A stretch of DNA of 64,000 nt, taken from CAVPCY01 sp963770765. GTDB taxonomy: Bacteria > Actinomycetota > Coriobacteriia > Anaerosomatales > PHET01. The first letter of the stretch is position 1, and every line of letters starts with the position of its first letter. Positions 9,014 through 16,903 of the stretch are shown piece by piece. A model generated the notes under the pieces. It did no database searches. It saw nothing but the letters and a program-made list of their open reading frames with translations, and was not told where the DNA came from. The stretch is from NCBI GenBank assembly GCA_963770765.1, contig CAVYQS010000007.1, positions 186,001 to 250,000 of the forward strand, written 5' to 3'. The position numbers and the translations under genes were made by a program.

Positions 9014-9640
9014 CTATCGAATCTTCGCGCTGAGCGCTTCGGCGCATTCGGCGAGACTGAGTCGAGCGATCACGCGTGTGGCGGACTCGAAGCGCACTTC
9101 GGCGCTGGTCGTCACGAGAAGCGCGGTCGACATCCCCATGCGTCGCACGAACACAAGGTCGGCCTCGGCGCCCTCGAACGCGGGGTAGTGGTCATGCAGG
9201 GTCTGCAAGACCATGCGGCCCTCGTCGAGGCTCAGGTCGCCGGTCTTGAGCAGCTGGTCGAGTGCGGCGAGCGACACCACCTCGCCGAACACCAGCGGCC
9301 GGTCGCCCTCGCGGACCGCCGAGAACAGCTCGAGCGCCTCGGGCGACACGAGCCCTCGCTCGCGGATCTCGGCGATCGTCATGCTCACCTCGCCCAGGTC
9401 GGGCGTCACGGCATCGGCGATGTCGTCGAGTGAGACGTCCTCGCGCTTCAGGTCCTTGATCTTGTCGATACGGGCCAGCATCTTCTCGCGCGGGAAGAAC
9501 GTCTCCTGTCCCGTGAAGGTCGACTTGCGGACGAACCAGTCCTCGGGAATGAGGCCTTTGCGCTTCCATCGGTAGAGCTGGCCGTAGCTGATGTCAGCCA
9601 CCTGGAGCAGTTCCTTCTTGGAGATCAGCTCGCTGTCCAT
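9014..9640 (-). CDS. YhbD-like (DUF4004) MerR-type regulator
   Basis: This is a 208-residue protein with a winged-helix N terminus of MerR type: ISKKELLQVADISYGQLYRWKRKGLIPEDW, then WFVRKSTFTGQETFF and a basic linker helix. The rest is the DUF4004/YhbD C-terminal domain. It likely binds DNA as a dimer. The ATG at 9640 has GGAGGAGG upstream. The promoter in front has an 18-bp spacer holding a perfect 8+8 palindrome, the arrangement of MerR-family targets, so autoregulation and control of the bactofilin and methyltransferase genes behind it is the natural reading. Confidence 0.85.
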   Translation of the reverse strand: MDSELISKKELLQVADISYGQLYRWKRKGLIPEDWFVRKSTFTGQETFFPREKMLARIDKIKDLKREDVSLDDIADAVTPDLGEVSMTIAEIRERGLVSPEALELFSAVREGDRPLVFGEVVSLAALDQLLKTGDLSLDEGRMVLQTLHDHYPAFEGAEADLVFVRRMGMSTALLVTTSAEVRFESATRVIARLSLAECAEALSAKIR

Positions 9641-9665
9641 CAGTGCACCTCCTCCGTCACGGAAT

Positions 9666-9695
9666 AGCGTAACATCACATTGTTACGCTTGTCAA
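9666..9695 (-). promoter_or_regulatory. Promoter with MerR-style operator for the yhbD-bactofilin-ICMT operon
   Basis: On the minus strand, -35 TTGACA (9690-9695) and -10 TACGCT (9666-9671) are 18 bp apart. A perfect inverted repeat, GCGTAACA / TGTTACGC, fills the spacer and touches the -10 (9667-9674 and 9681-9688, 6-nt centre). An operator inside a lengthened spacer is characteristic of MerR-family promoters, and the first gene behind it encodes a MerR-type protein. Confidence 0.75.
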
Positions 9696-9735
9696 GGCAT
9701 GACGTTCGAGGGTCGGCGGCGCCACGCGACCGTGA

Positions 9736-10314
9736 TCAGCCCGCGAGCACCAGGCGGTAGTAGACAGCCCAGCCGATCAGCAGTGCAGCCACAGGAACGA
9801 GCGCGACGGCCCAGACCCGCTCGCGCCGCGCGAACTCCTCGATGGGCACCCGGTCGGAGACGCGGCGCCACGCGAGGCCGTTGGCGCGCTTGGCGAACCA
9901 CGCCTGAGCCCCCAACGTCAGTGCGACGATCGCGACGCCGCCTGCCGCGGACGCGCTCCCCCGCCCGATCGCTGTCGCGATCACACTGTCCATGAACAGC
10001 CACATGGGGAGGAAGATGGCTCCGGCCCACAGCCCGTGGGCGGGCCCCCACACCGGCGGCACGAGAAAGGCTCCCACGTTGAACCGAGGCAGCTGGGGGA
10101 CCGGCTCGTCTTCGGCGAGTATCACGGTGCCGCTGACGGCCTGCGCGGGATGGTCGGGGTTACGCGCGCACGCTCCATCGTCTCCGCGCTCGACGATGCG
10201 GTCACACAGCACGCAGTAACCCGCCGTCCGCACGTGCAGACGAGCGGCATCGAGTCCCGCCGGCTGCTCGGGATCGTCGCTCACGACTCCCGCCGGCTGG
10301 AGTGGATCAGCCAA
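9736..10314 (-). CDS. Zinc-ribbon membrane protein of unknown function
   Basis: I do not recognise a named family. The 192-residue protein has an N-terminal putative metal knuckle (YCVLCDRIVERGD, then GACARNPDH), followed by a linker and about four hydrophobic helices with GPAHGLWAGAIFLP. This layout resembles small membrane proteins with a cytoplasmic zinc ribbon. The start is a TTG at 10314 with GGGAGG upstream, and it overlaps the end of the DUF554 gene by 8 nt, so it is probably coupled to it. Confidence 0.65.
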   Translation of the reverse strand: MADPLQPAGVVSDDPEQPAGLDAARLHVRTAGYCVLCDRIVERGDDGACARNPDHPAQAVSGTVILAEDEPVPQLPRFNVGAFLVPPVWGPAHGLWAGAIFLPMWLFMDSVIATAIGRGSASAAGGVAIVALTLGAQAWFAKRANGLAWRRVSDRVPIEEFARRERVWAVALVPVAALLIGWAVYYRLVLAG

Positions 10315-11065
10315 GGATGCCTCCCGCCACGGCCGCGAAGATGATCGCGGGCAGCATATTCCCGACCGGGAGCCGCTTGATGCCCAGAAGATCGATGCCG
10401 ATCGACAGGATCAGCGCTCCACCCACAGCGGAGATGGATGAGATGACCGCATTGGTCATCAGCGGCTCCAGCGCCGAAGCCCCCAGCGCGAGCCCACCTT
10501 GGATGATCAGCACGGGTATGGCCGAGAGGCCCACGCCGATGCCCAGCGTCGTGGCGAGGAACAGCGCGGCGACCCCGTCGAGTGTCGCCTTGAGGTAGAG
10601 GATGGAGGGGTCGCCCAAGCCGTCCTGTATCGACCCGAGCACCGTCATCGCACCCACACAGAAGAGGAGCGATGCGGTGACGAACCCCTCGACCAGCGTG
10701 TGCCCCTTCTCCCCCGGCTCGTCCGAAGCCGTACGGGGCGCGGTCGAGATCCATGGCATCCGATACGACAGGTCTTGCAGGACCCGCCCCACGCGATCGA
10801 GCCAGTACTCGATCCGTAGTGCCTCGCCCGTCAGTGAACCGAGGATCAGCGATCCGACGAACACGAGAAACGCGTAGTCGCCCATATCCGTCTTCCCCAT
10901 CGCGCTGAGGCCGCCGATGCTCATCGACGCACCGATGATGCCGGTCGCAAGCCCTATCGCTGAGAAGGCGATGCCGCGGAAGCGCTCGGTTATGACCTTG
11001 CCGAACGCCAAGCCGATCGCGGTGCCCACGAAGATGGCGATGACGTTCACGATGACCCCGCTCAC
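10307..11065 (-). CDS. DUF554-family membrane protein
   Basis: This is a 252-residue polytopic protein (about seven hydrophobic segments) starting VSGVIVNVIAIFVGTAIGLAFG and ending in a glycine-rich helix, matching DUF554 (YdfK-like). The function is unknown; the conserved glycines suggest a transporter or channel. The GTG at 11065 is chosen because GAGGGG lies 9 nt upstream; the open frame from 11179 is the shadow of the NYN gene. It starts 13 nt after the NYN gene. Confidence 0.82.
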   Translation of the reverse strand: MSGVIVNVIAIFVGTAIGLAFGKVITERFRGIAFSAIGLATGIIGASMSIGGLSAMGKTDMGDYAFLVFVGSLILGSLTGEALRIEYWLDRVGRVLQDLSYRMPWISTAPRTASDEPGEKGHTLVEGFVTASLLFCVGAMTVLGSIQDGLGDPSILYLKATLDGVAALFLATTLGIGVGLSAIPVLIIQGGLALGASALEPLMTNAVISSISAVGGALILSIGIDLLGIKRLPVGNMLPAIIFAAVAGGILG

Positions 11066-11078
11066 AAGCGAATACCCC

Positions 11079-11567
11079 TCACGTGTCCTCCTCGGTGAGC
11101 CACAGGTCCTTGAGCTCCTCGGTGATCTTGTTCGCGCCCGGCGGCAGTCCCTCTTCTCGGGCGATCCGTGTGCCTGCACTCCTGGCGCGCGACGCCCCGA
11201 GCGCTTGCACCGTCAGGTCGGAGCCGCTCAGGAAGCGAACGTGCCTTCCAACATCCTGGCTGATGCGCGCCCGCATCCGCAGGTCGTCGGTGGCCACCGT
11301 GACCTGCCCGCGGGCCGCGGCGCAGCGGCGCACGATCTCGTCGTCGGCGTCGGCGGCGAAGACCGCCTTGACCGGAGCACCACCCTCCGACGAGCGCCCG
11401 AGCTGTGCGCGAGCGTCGAACACGACCACGATAGCGCCTTTGGGCGCCAACGTGTGAGCATGCGCCCGCAGCCTACCGAGAAGTGCGTCGCGCTGCGCTT
11501 CCTTGCCGAGACCGCTCGTGGAGCCATCCCGCATCGTGATGTTGTATCCGTCGACGAGTAGGAGCAT
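11079..11567 (-). CDS. NYN-domain ribonuclease, YacP/Rae1-like
   Basis: This is a 162-residue protein with the NYN (PIN-like) fold: MLLLVDGYNI at the N terminus, VVFDAR, ADADDEIVRR and VATDD, giving the clustered acidic residues that bind catalytic metal. The Bacillus relative Rae1 cleaves mRNA on the ribosome; whether this one does is inference. The ATG at 11567 puts the first motif at the N terminus as in the family. Divergent from the TetR gene and followed by the DUF554 gene. Confidence 0.87.
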   Translation of the reverse strand: MLLLVDGYNITMRDGSTSGLGKEAQRDALLGRLRAHAHTLAPKGAIVVVFDARAQLGRSSEGGAPVKAVFAADADDEIVRRCAAARGQVTVATDDLRMRARISQDVGRHVRFLSGSDLTVQALGASRARSAGTRIAREEGLPPGANKITEELKDLWLTEEDT

Positions 11568-11613
11568 GCGCCCATCGTAGCGCAGGCCACGCACGTAAGA
11601 ACGACGATGCAAA

Positions 11614-11635
11614 GGGTATCAACTCGACGATACCC
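11614..11635. promoter_or_regulatory. Palindromic operator, probable TetR autoregulation site
   Basis: GGGTATC and GATACCC form a perfect 7+7 inverted repeat around an 8-nt centre, in the 101-nt gap between the divergent NYN and TetR genes. It lies 33 nt before the TetR start. Repressors of this family often bind such a site in their own divergent promoter. Confidence 0.6.
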
Positions 11636-11668
11636 GGGTGGCTCACGAATCTGAGGGGATCCAACCAG

Positions 11669-12259
11669 ATGACACCTCGCAACGAAGCGACCAAACGACG
11701 CCTGTTCGACGCGACGGTCGAGCTTGTCGGCGTCCGAGGATACGAGAACACGTCGATCGACGACATCGTCGAGCGCGCCGGGCTGGCCAAGGGCACGGTC
11801 TACTACCACTTCACCGGCAAAGCCGAGCTGATGGACGCGGTGATCAAGGACCACAGCTCCTGGTTGACCGAGACGTTCAAGGCGATCGAGGATGCGTGCT
11901 CGGACGAACCACAGGAGGCGATCGAACGGCTCGTGGGGGCGCTCCTGGAGTTCCTGACGAAGGAATCCGCGTACAGCAGGCTCCTCATGAGCGAGGTGTG
12001 GCGAGACGACCGGCCCTGGTACGAGACACTCTCACGCACGCGTCACGAATCGGTCGACACGATATGCCGTGTCGTCAGGTCGGGCGTCGATCGCGGCGAG
12101 TTCCGAGCCGACGTCGATCCGGACTTCGCCGGATACGCCCTCTACGGGATGACCGCCTTCTGCGCTGTCGACAGGTTGACTCACGACTCCGGTCGCTCCT
12201 ACGAGGACCTGCACCGGCAGATCGTCAAGACCGCGGGGGCGATGCTGCGGGTCTGCTAG
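11669..12259 (+). CDS. TetR/AcrR-family transcriptional regulator
   Basis: This is a 196-residue repressor with an N-terminal helix-turn-helix: KRRLFDATVELVGVRGYENT, then IDDIVERAGLAKGTVYYHF and TGKAELMDAVI, the classical TetR recognition helix ending YYHF. The C-terminal ligand domain is helical with no recognisable specificity. The ATG has GAGGGG 10 nt upstream. It precedes a PQQ sugar dehydrogenase gene by 120 nt and may or may not control it. Confidence 0.92.
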   Translation: MTPRNEATKRRLFDATVELVGVRGYENTSIDDIVERAGLAKGTVYYHFTGKAELMDAVIKDHSSWLTETFKAIEDACSDEPQEAIERLVGALLEFLTKESAYSRLLMSEVWRDDRPWYETLSRTRHESVDTICRVVRSGVDRGEFRADVDPDFAGYALYGMTAFCAVDRLTHDSGRSYEDLHRQIVKTAGAMLRVC

Positions 12260-12379
12260 TCACGAGCGTCGCGTTCGATCGAGCGCCGCGGCGCATGAGG
12301 AGGAATCACCATGCGTGCAAGCCGGATGTCACCCCAAGAGCCACGGTGTCGCTGTGCAGGCCGACCCGGGAGGTGGACC

Positions 12380-13603
12380 ATGCCCCGCACCGTGAGCCAC
12401 GCGTGCGCTCTGATGCTGACCACACTCATATTCGCGATCCTCATCACCGGATGCGCGGGACCGGCGACGACACCGCCCGCGACCCCGAGCCCCGCACCAC
12501 CGGCGATGTCCGAGCCCACCGCGACACCGGCATCCGAACCCGTGGCGCTCGCGGATCTGCGCGTCGAGCTCGTTCCCGTGGCCCGGGGGTTCGAGGCGCC
12601 GCTTGCGCTCACGCATGCGGGCGACGGTTCGGGACGCCTCTTCGTCGTCGAGCAGGCCGGACTGGTCAGGGTCGTACGCGACGGCGTCATCTCTGACGGC
12701 GCCTACCTCGACGTGCGGCGGCGGATCACGTCCGGTGGCGAGCGGGGTCTGCTCGGCCTTGCTTTCGCCCCCGACTACTCCGACAGCGGCGTCTTCTACG
12801 TCAACTACACGGACCGCAACGGCGACACGGTGGTCGCTCGCTTCACCGCCGATGACCCTGCGAGCGACTCGCCAAAGCTCACGGGCCCGGAGGCGCTCCT
12901 CACGGTGAAGCAGCCGTACGGGAACCACAACGGCGGCTGCATCGTCTTCGAGCCCGGTACGTCGAGGCTGTGGGTGGGCATGGGTGATGGCGGGTCGGGC
13001 GGCGACCCGCAGGGCAACGGCCAGAACCCTCGAGCGCTTCTGGGCAAGATGCTCGTGCTCGACGTGGGCGGTGCGGGCAAGCCTGAGCCGGAGGTCGTGC
13101 AGAGCGGCGTGCGAAACCCGTGGCGGTTCTCGTTCGACCGGGAGACCCGCGACCTGTGGATCGCCGACGTGGGCCAGAACGCCTGGGAGGAGATCGACTT
13201 CGTCGAGCTGGACTCGGCCACGGGCGTCAACTGGGGCTGGAACCGGTGGGAGGGCAACCACGCCTACCCGTCGGGCTCCAAGCCCTCGAAGTCCGGATTC
13301 CGTTTCCCGATCGCCGAGTACGGCCACGACAAGGGCAACTCGATCACCGGGGGCTACGTCTACCGAGGCGCCGAGTACCCCGCGATGCGGGGCACGTACG
13401 TCTACGGTGACTTCGGCTCCGGCTGGATAGCGGGCATCCGCCGTACGGCTCCCGACGGCACCGTGCTCGACCGACCCGAAGAACGCGACCTGATCGAAGG
13501 CGGAACCGTCGTGCCCTCGTCGTTCGGCGAGGCCGAGGACGGTGAGCTCTACGTGTGCGACTACACCGGCAGCATCTGGAAGGTCACCGGAACCGCCAGG
13601 TAG
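12380..13603 (+). CDS. PQQ-dependent sugar dehydrogenase lipoprotein (Asd/YliI-like)
   Basis: This is a 407-residue extracytoplasmic six-bladed beta-propeller of the soluble glucose/sorbosone dehydrogenase family. Family motifs seen: GERGLLGLAF, GNHNGGCIVF (active-site His region), MGDGGSGGDP, NGQNPRALLGK, GVRNPWRFSFD and WIADVGQNAWEE. A lipoprotein signal (ALMLTTLIFAILITGC) follows the ATG at 12380, which has GGGAGG upstream. An in-frame ATG at 12311 also has a very strong AGGAGG and would add 23 residues. I prefer 12380 because it puts a normal signal peptide at the N terminus. It needs PQQ, and no PQQ synthesis gene is in the window. Confidence 0.88.
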   Translation: MPRTVSHACALMLTTLIFAILITGCAGPATTPPATPSPAPPAMSEPTATPASEPVALADLRVELVPVARGFEAPLALTHAGDGSGRLFVVEQAGLVRVVRDGVISDGAYLDVRRRITSGGERGLLGLAFAPDYSDSGVFYVNYTDRNGDTVVARFTADDPASDSPKLTGPEALLTVKQPYGNHNGGCIVFEPGTSRLWVGMGDGGSGGDPQGNGQNPRALLGKMLVLDVGGAGKPEPEVVQSGVRNPWRFSFDRETRDLWIADVGQNAWEEIDFVELDSATGVNWGWNRWEGNHAYPSGSKPSKSGFRFPIAEYGHDKGNSITGGYVYRGAEYPAMRGTYVYGDFGSGWIAGIRRTAPDGTVLDRPEERDLIEGGTVVPSSFGEAEDGELYVCDYTGSIWKVTGTAR

Positions 13604-13629
13604 GGCTCGTTCGCGTCCGGGTCGGCCGG

Positions 13630-14640
13630 CTACAGCGCGTCGACGAGTGCGTCGACGTCCTCGGGCGACGTATCCCACGAGGTCACCCAACGCACCACAG
13701 AGCGGGGCTCGTCCCAGACGTAGAAGTGGAAGCGCTCTCGCAGGGGCGCGATCCTCTCGGCGGGCAGGATCGCGAAGATCTCGTTGGCGTCGACGCTCTG
13801 AGTGATCTCGATACCTCTGGCGCGTGCGCCCCGAGCGAGTCGCGCAGCCATCTCGTTGGCGTGGCGAGCCGACTCCAGCCACAGGTCGCCACCGTACATC
13901 GCCGAGAACTGCGCGGCCACGAAGCGCATCTTGCTGGGCAGCTGGGTGAGCTGCTTGCGCACGAACGCGAGATCCGGACTCCGCGCCTCGCCCAGAAGCA
14001 CGACCGCCTCGCCGGCCAGCATGCCGTTCTTGGTGCCACCCAGCGAAAGGATGTCGACACCGGCGTCTGTGGTGAGCTCGCGCAGGGTGCTGCCGAGCGC
14101 GGCGACGGCGTTGGCGATCCGCGCGCCGTCGACATGAAGCAGCATCCCGTGGGCGTGCGCGATGTCGGAGAGCGCCTGCAGCTCATCGGGCGTATAGACC
14201 GTCCCGAGCTCGCTCACGTTCGAGACGCTGACGACGCGCGGCTGCGCAGCGTGCTCGAAACCGAAGCCGGTCAGGTGCGGGCCCACGAGTTCGGGAGTGA
14301 GCTTACCGTCGGGCGTGTCGACGGGCACGAGCTTGACGCCGGCCACCCGCTCGGGTGCCGCGCACTCGTCGCAGTTGATGTGAGCGGTCGTGGCGCACAC
14401 GACGCTCTCCCACGGACGGCACGACACGCCGAACGACACGCAGTTCGCGCCCGTGCCGTTCCAGACGAAGGCGATGTCGCACTCGTCGCCCAGGTGCCGG
14501 CGCAGGACATCGCGGGCTTCTCGGGTCCACGGGTCGTCTCCGTAGGCGTGCGCGTGGCCGCTGTTGGCCTGAGCGATGGCCGCGAGCACCTCGGGATGGA
14601 CCCCCGAGTGGTTGTCTGAGCCGAAGCCGCGCCACGTCAT
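13630..14640 (-). CDS. Low-specificity threonine aldolase-type PLP enzyme
   Basis: Threonine aldolase cleaves threonine or allo-threonine to glycine and acetaldehyde. The 336-residue protein has the fold-type I layout: FGSDNHSGVHPEV at the N terminus, HVDGARIANA (PLP Asp) and LGGTKNGMLAGE with the Schiff-base Lys. The start overlaps the stop of the upstream desulfhydrase-like gene as ATGA, so the two are coupled. The pairing suggests amino-acid catabolism supplying glycine, pyruvate or ammonia. Confidence 0.9.
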   Translation of the reverse strand: MTWRGFGSDNHSGVHPEVLAAIAQANSGHAHAYGDDPWTREARDVLRRHLGDECDIAFVWNGTGANCVSFGVSCRPWESVVCATTAHINCDECAAPERVAGVKLVPVDTPDGKLTPELVGPHLTGFGFEHAAQPRVVSVSNVSELGTVYTPDELQALSDIAHAHGMLLHVDGARIANAVAALGSTLRELTTDAGVDILSLGGTKNGMLAGEAVVLLGEARSPDLAFVRKQLTQLPSKMRFVAAQFSAMYGGDLWLESARHANEMAARLARGARARGIEITQSVDANEIFAILPAERIAPLRERFHFYVWDEPRSVVRWVTSWDTSPEDVDALVDAL

Positions 14641-15722
14641 TCGCTGTCGCCTTCCGTGGAGGTGGTGAGCATGGGCCCGAACATCTCGTCGCACAGCGCC
14701 ACGTAGTCCTGGAGCGCCTCGGGCAGCGTGTCGACCGGGCCGGGCGCCGGCATGGGCGCCGAACTGTAGGTGTCCCAGAACAGCACGCGAGCGTTGTCGA
14801 GCCGGCCGGCCGCCGTGTCCGCGAGCAGGGCGGCGAATGCCTTGCCGGTGTAGGTCGTCTCGAGCCTGATCCCCGAACCGGCGACGATCTCGACCGCATC
14901 GGTCGTCTCGGGAGTGACCACCCCGTATCCCGGCTCGAACCAGTCGTGACGCAGCTCGAACTTCAGCTCCGAGAAGGACAGCGCCGGATAGCCGGCGTCG
15001 AGCGATCGCAGCAACGACACGGTCTGTGAGGCGAGGCCGGCTGCGATCGCGCCGCTGGCCACGCTGTCCGGCGTGACCCGGATGGCCACGACGCGGGTGG
15101 CCGGGGCCACCGCGGCGAAGCCGATCGAGAGCCCGATCGCTGTCCCCAGCGTGCCGCCGGCGACGTAGACGACATCGGGCATGAGACCCTGCTCCGCGAC
15201 CTCGAATGCCGCGTTCACGTAGCCGACCGCCCCGACCGCGTTGGTGCCGCCCATCGGGATCACCAGTGGCTCCACCCCGTCGCGCTCAGCGAGCGCGCGT
15301 TTCGCGGCGACCGCCTCCCGGCGACCGTCCCAGCCGTCGACCAGGTGGATGACGGTGCCCAGCGCGGCATGGGCACGCAGCGTGGCGGCGGCGAACGGGC
15401 CCGGGGCCTGCGGCGAGAGCACGACGTGAGGCTCGAGCCCCAGCGTGCGTGCGTGCACTGCGGTCGCAAGCGCGTGGTTCGACCCGTACGCACCGAACGT
15501 GAGCACGCTCGTGCACTTCTCGGCGATCGCCTGGCCCAGCAGGAACTCGAGCTTGCGGACCTTGTTGCCGCCGTAGAGCGGGCTCGTGAGGTCGTCGCGC
15601 TTGATCGCGACTCCGGACAGGCCGTCGACGCCGAGCGTATCGACCGGCGTGGGAAGCTCGGTGAGCTCGACCCGCGGCAGGTCGGCGACTCCCGGGAAGC
15701 GGCGCAGCAGCGGCAGCGTCAT
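14637..15722 (-). CDS. D-cysteine desulfhydrase / ACC deaminase-family PLP enzyme
   Basis: This is a 361-residue fold-type II PLP enzyme. RDDLTSPLYGGNKVRKLEFLL carries the PLP lysine in the GGNKxRKLE motif of the DcyD/ACC deaminase family; FGAYGSNHALA and VAGGTLGTAIGL (phosphate-binding loop) follow. Family members make pyruvate, ammonia and sulfide from D-cysteine or open the cyclopropane of ACC; sequence alone does not decide here. The ATG at 15722 has GAGAGGA 8 nt upstream; the open frame further upstream lacks family residues. Confidence 0.87.
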   Translation of the reverse strand: MTLPLLRRFPGVADLPRVELTELPTPVDTLGVDGLSGVAIKRDDLTSPLYGGNKVRKLEFLLGQAIAEKCTSVLTFGAYGSNHALATAVHARTLGLEPHVVLSPQAPGPFAAATLRAHAALGTVIHLVDGWDGRREAVAAKRALAERDGVEPLVIPMGGTNAVGAVGYVNAAFEVAEQGLMPDVVYVAGGTLGTAIGLSIGFAAVAPATRVVAIRVTPDSVASGAIAAGLASQTVSLLRSLDAGYPALSFSELKFELRHDWFEPGYGVVTPETTDAVEIVAGSGIRLETTYTGKAFAALLADTAAGRLDNARVLFWDTYSSAPMPAPGPVDTLPEALQDYVALCDEMFGPMLTTSTEGDSE

Positions 15723-15895
15723 GCGGCAGGTCCTCTCGGCGAATCGGGCGTGCACGACTCGTAGTCTAACGCGAAGCGCGTCGGCCGGATGTCGGTTCGA
15801 AGCGGCGCGGGGTATCAATGCAACGAGTGGACCGCGTCGTCAGCCAGCAGAGCGCGCCTCGCACGCCCGGCCCCGCCGAGAGGATCGGCCACCCG

Positions 15896-16903
15896 ATGAT
15901 CGACCGCCGTCAGCTGTGCAGACTCTCCGCCCTGAGCGCCCTGGGCGTGAGTTCGGGCGCGCTCATGGGCTGCGCTCGGATGCTCGAATGGTCGGAGGCC
16001 CAGCGGCAGGCGCCGGTGCGCCGTGAGTTCGGACGCGAACCGGCACCCGCGGACCCGGCGACGTCGACCGTCGAGGCGTCGTCGGCTCCGACACCATCGG
16101 TGCCGGACCTGGGCGTGTTCCGAGGAGACGACCCCGCTGAGAACGCGAGAGCCGCGATCGCACTTCTCGGCGGGATGGAGCGGTTCGTGAAACGGGGCGA
16201 CGTCGTGGTGGTGAAGCCCAACATCCTCACCGCCCGCGAGCCACAGTACGCTGCCACCACGAACCCCGAGGTCGTCGCGGCGGTGGTCCGCCTCGCGTGG
16301 GAGGCCGGTGCGAAGTCGGTCACGGTGTTCGACCACCCCACCGCGCCTCCGCGGCAGGCCTACCAGGTCTCCGGCATCGCTGCTGCCGTGAACGACGTGG
16401 ACGGGCGGATGAAGGTCCTGACCGAGCGTGACTACGACCTCATCGAGATACCCGACGCCCAGGCGCTCGAGGAGTGGCCGCTCGTCACGGACGTCTTCGA
16501 CGCCGACGTCGTCATCAACGTCCCGTGCGCCAAGACCCACGGACTCGCCGGACTCACGATGTCGATGAAGAACCTCATGGGCATCATGGGCGGTCGGCGA
16601 GGCCAGGTGCACCAGGACTTCGATCGCAAGATCGTCGACCTCAACACGCTCGTACGACCACAGCTCATCGTGCTGGATGCCACGCGGCTGCTCGTGCGCA
16701 ACGGACCGTCGGGAGGCTCGCTTTCCGACGTCCGCCCCGGCCGAACCGTGGTCGCCGGCACGAGCCCGGTCTCGGTCGACGCATACGGCGCGACCCTGTT
16801 CGGGCGCAAGCCGGAGAGCCTGAGCTACGTCATGCTCGGCGAGGAGCGAGGACTGGGCAGCGCCGACCTCGAGTCGCTTCTCATCGAAGAGCGCACCGCA
16901 TGA
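15896..16903 (+). CDS. DUF362 protein with a Tat-type signal
   Basis: This is a 335-residue protein with an N-terminal twin-arginine-like signal (MIDRRQLCRLSALSALG) ending ALMGC, so it is probably exported folded and perhaps lipid-anchored. The mature part is a DUF362 domain: VVVKPNILTAREPQYAATTNPEVV, VINVPCAKTHGLAGLTMSMKNLMG and SLSDVRPGRTVVAGTSPVSVDAYGA. DUF362 proteins often occur with or are fused to ferredoxin domains and are thought to work in redox chemistry. The gene overlaps the next one as ATGA. The ATG at 15896 is chosen over 15818 because it starts the signal peptide. Confidence 0.85.
   Translation: MIDRRQLCRLSALSALGVSSGALMGCARMLEWSEAQRQAPVRREFGREPAPADPATSTVEASSAPTPSVPDLGVFRGDDPAENARAAIALLGGMERFVKRGDVVVVKPNILTAREPQYAATTNPEVVAAVVRLAWEAGAKSVTVFDHPTAPPRQAYQVSGIAAAVNDVDGRMKVLTERDYDLIEIPDAQALEEWPLVTDVFDADVVINVPCAKTHGLAGLTMSMKNLMGIMGGRRGQVHQDFDRKIVDLNTLVRPQLIVLDATRLLVRNGPSGGSLSDVRPGRTVVAGTSPVSVDAYGATLFGRKPESLSYVMLGEERGLGSADLESLLIEERTA

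Noticed and set aside
12311..12379. Separate leader peptide before the PQQ dehydrogenase gene
   Set aside because: The ATG at 12311 has a strong ribosome-binding site but is in frame with the dehydrogenase without a stop, so it is an alternative start, not a separate ORF.
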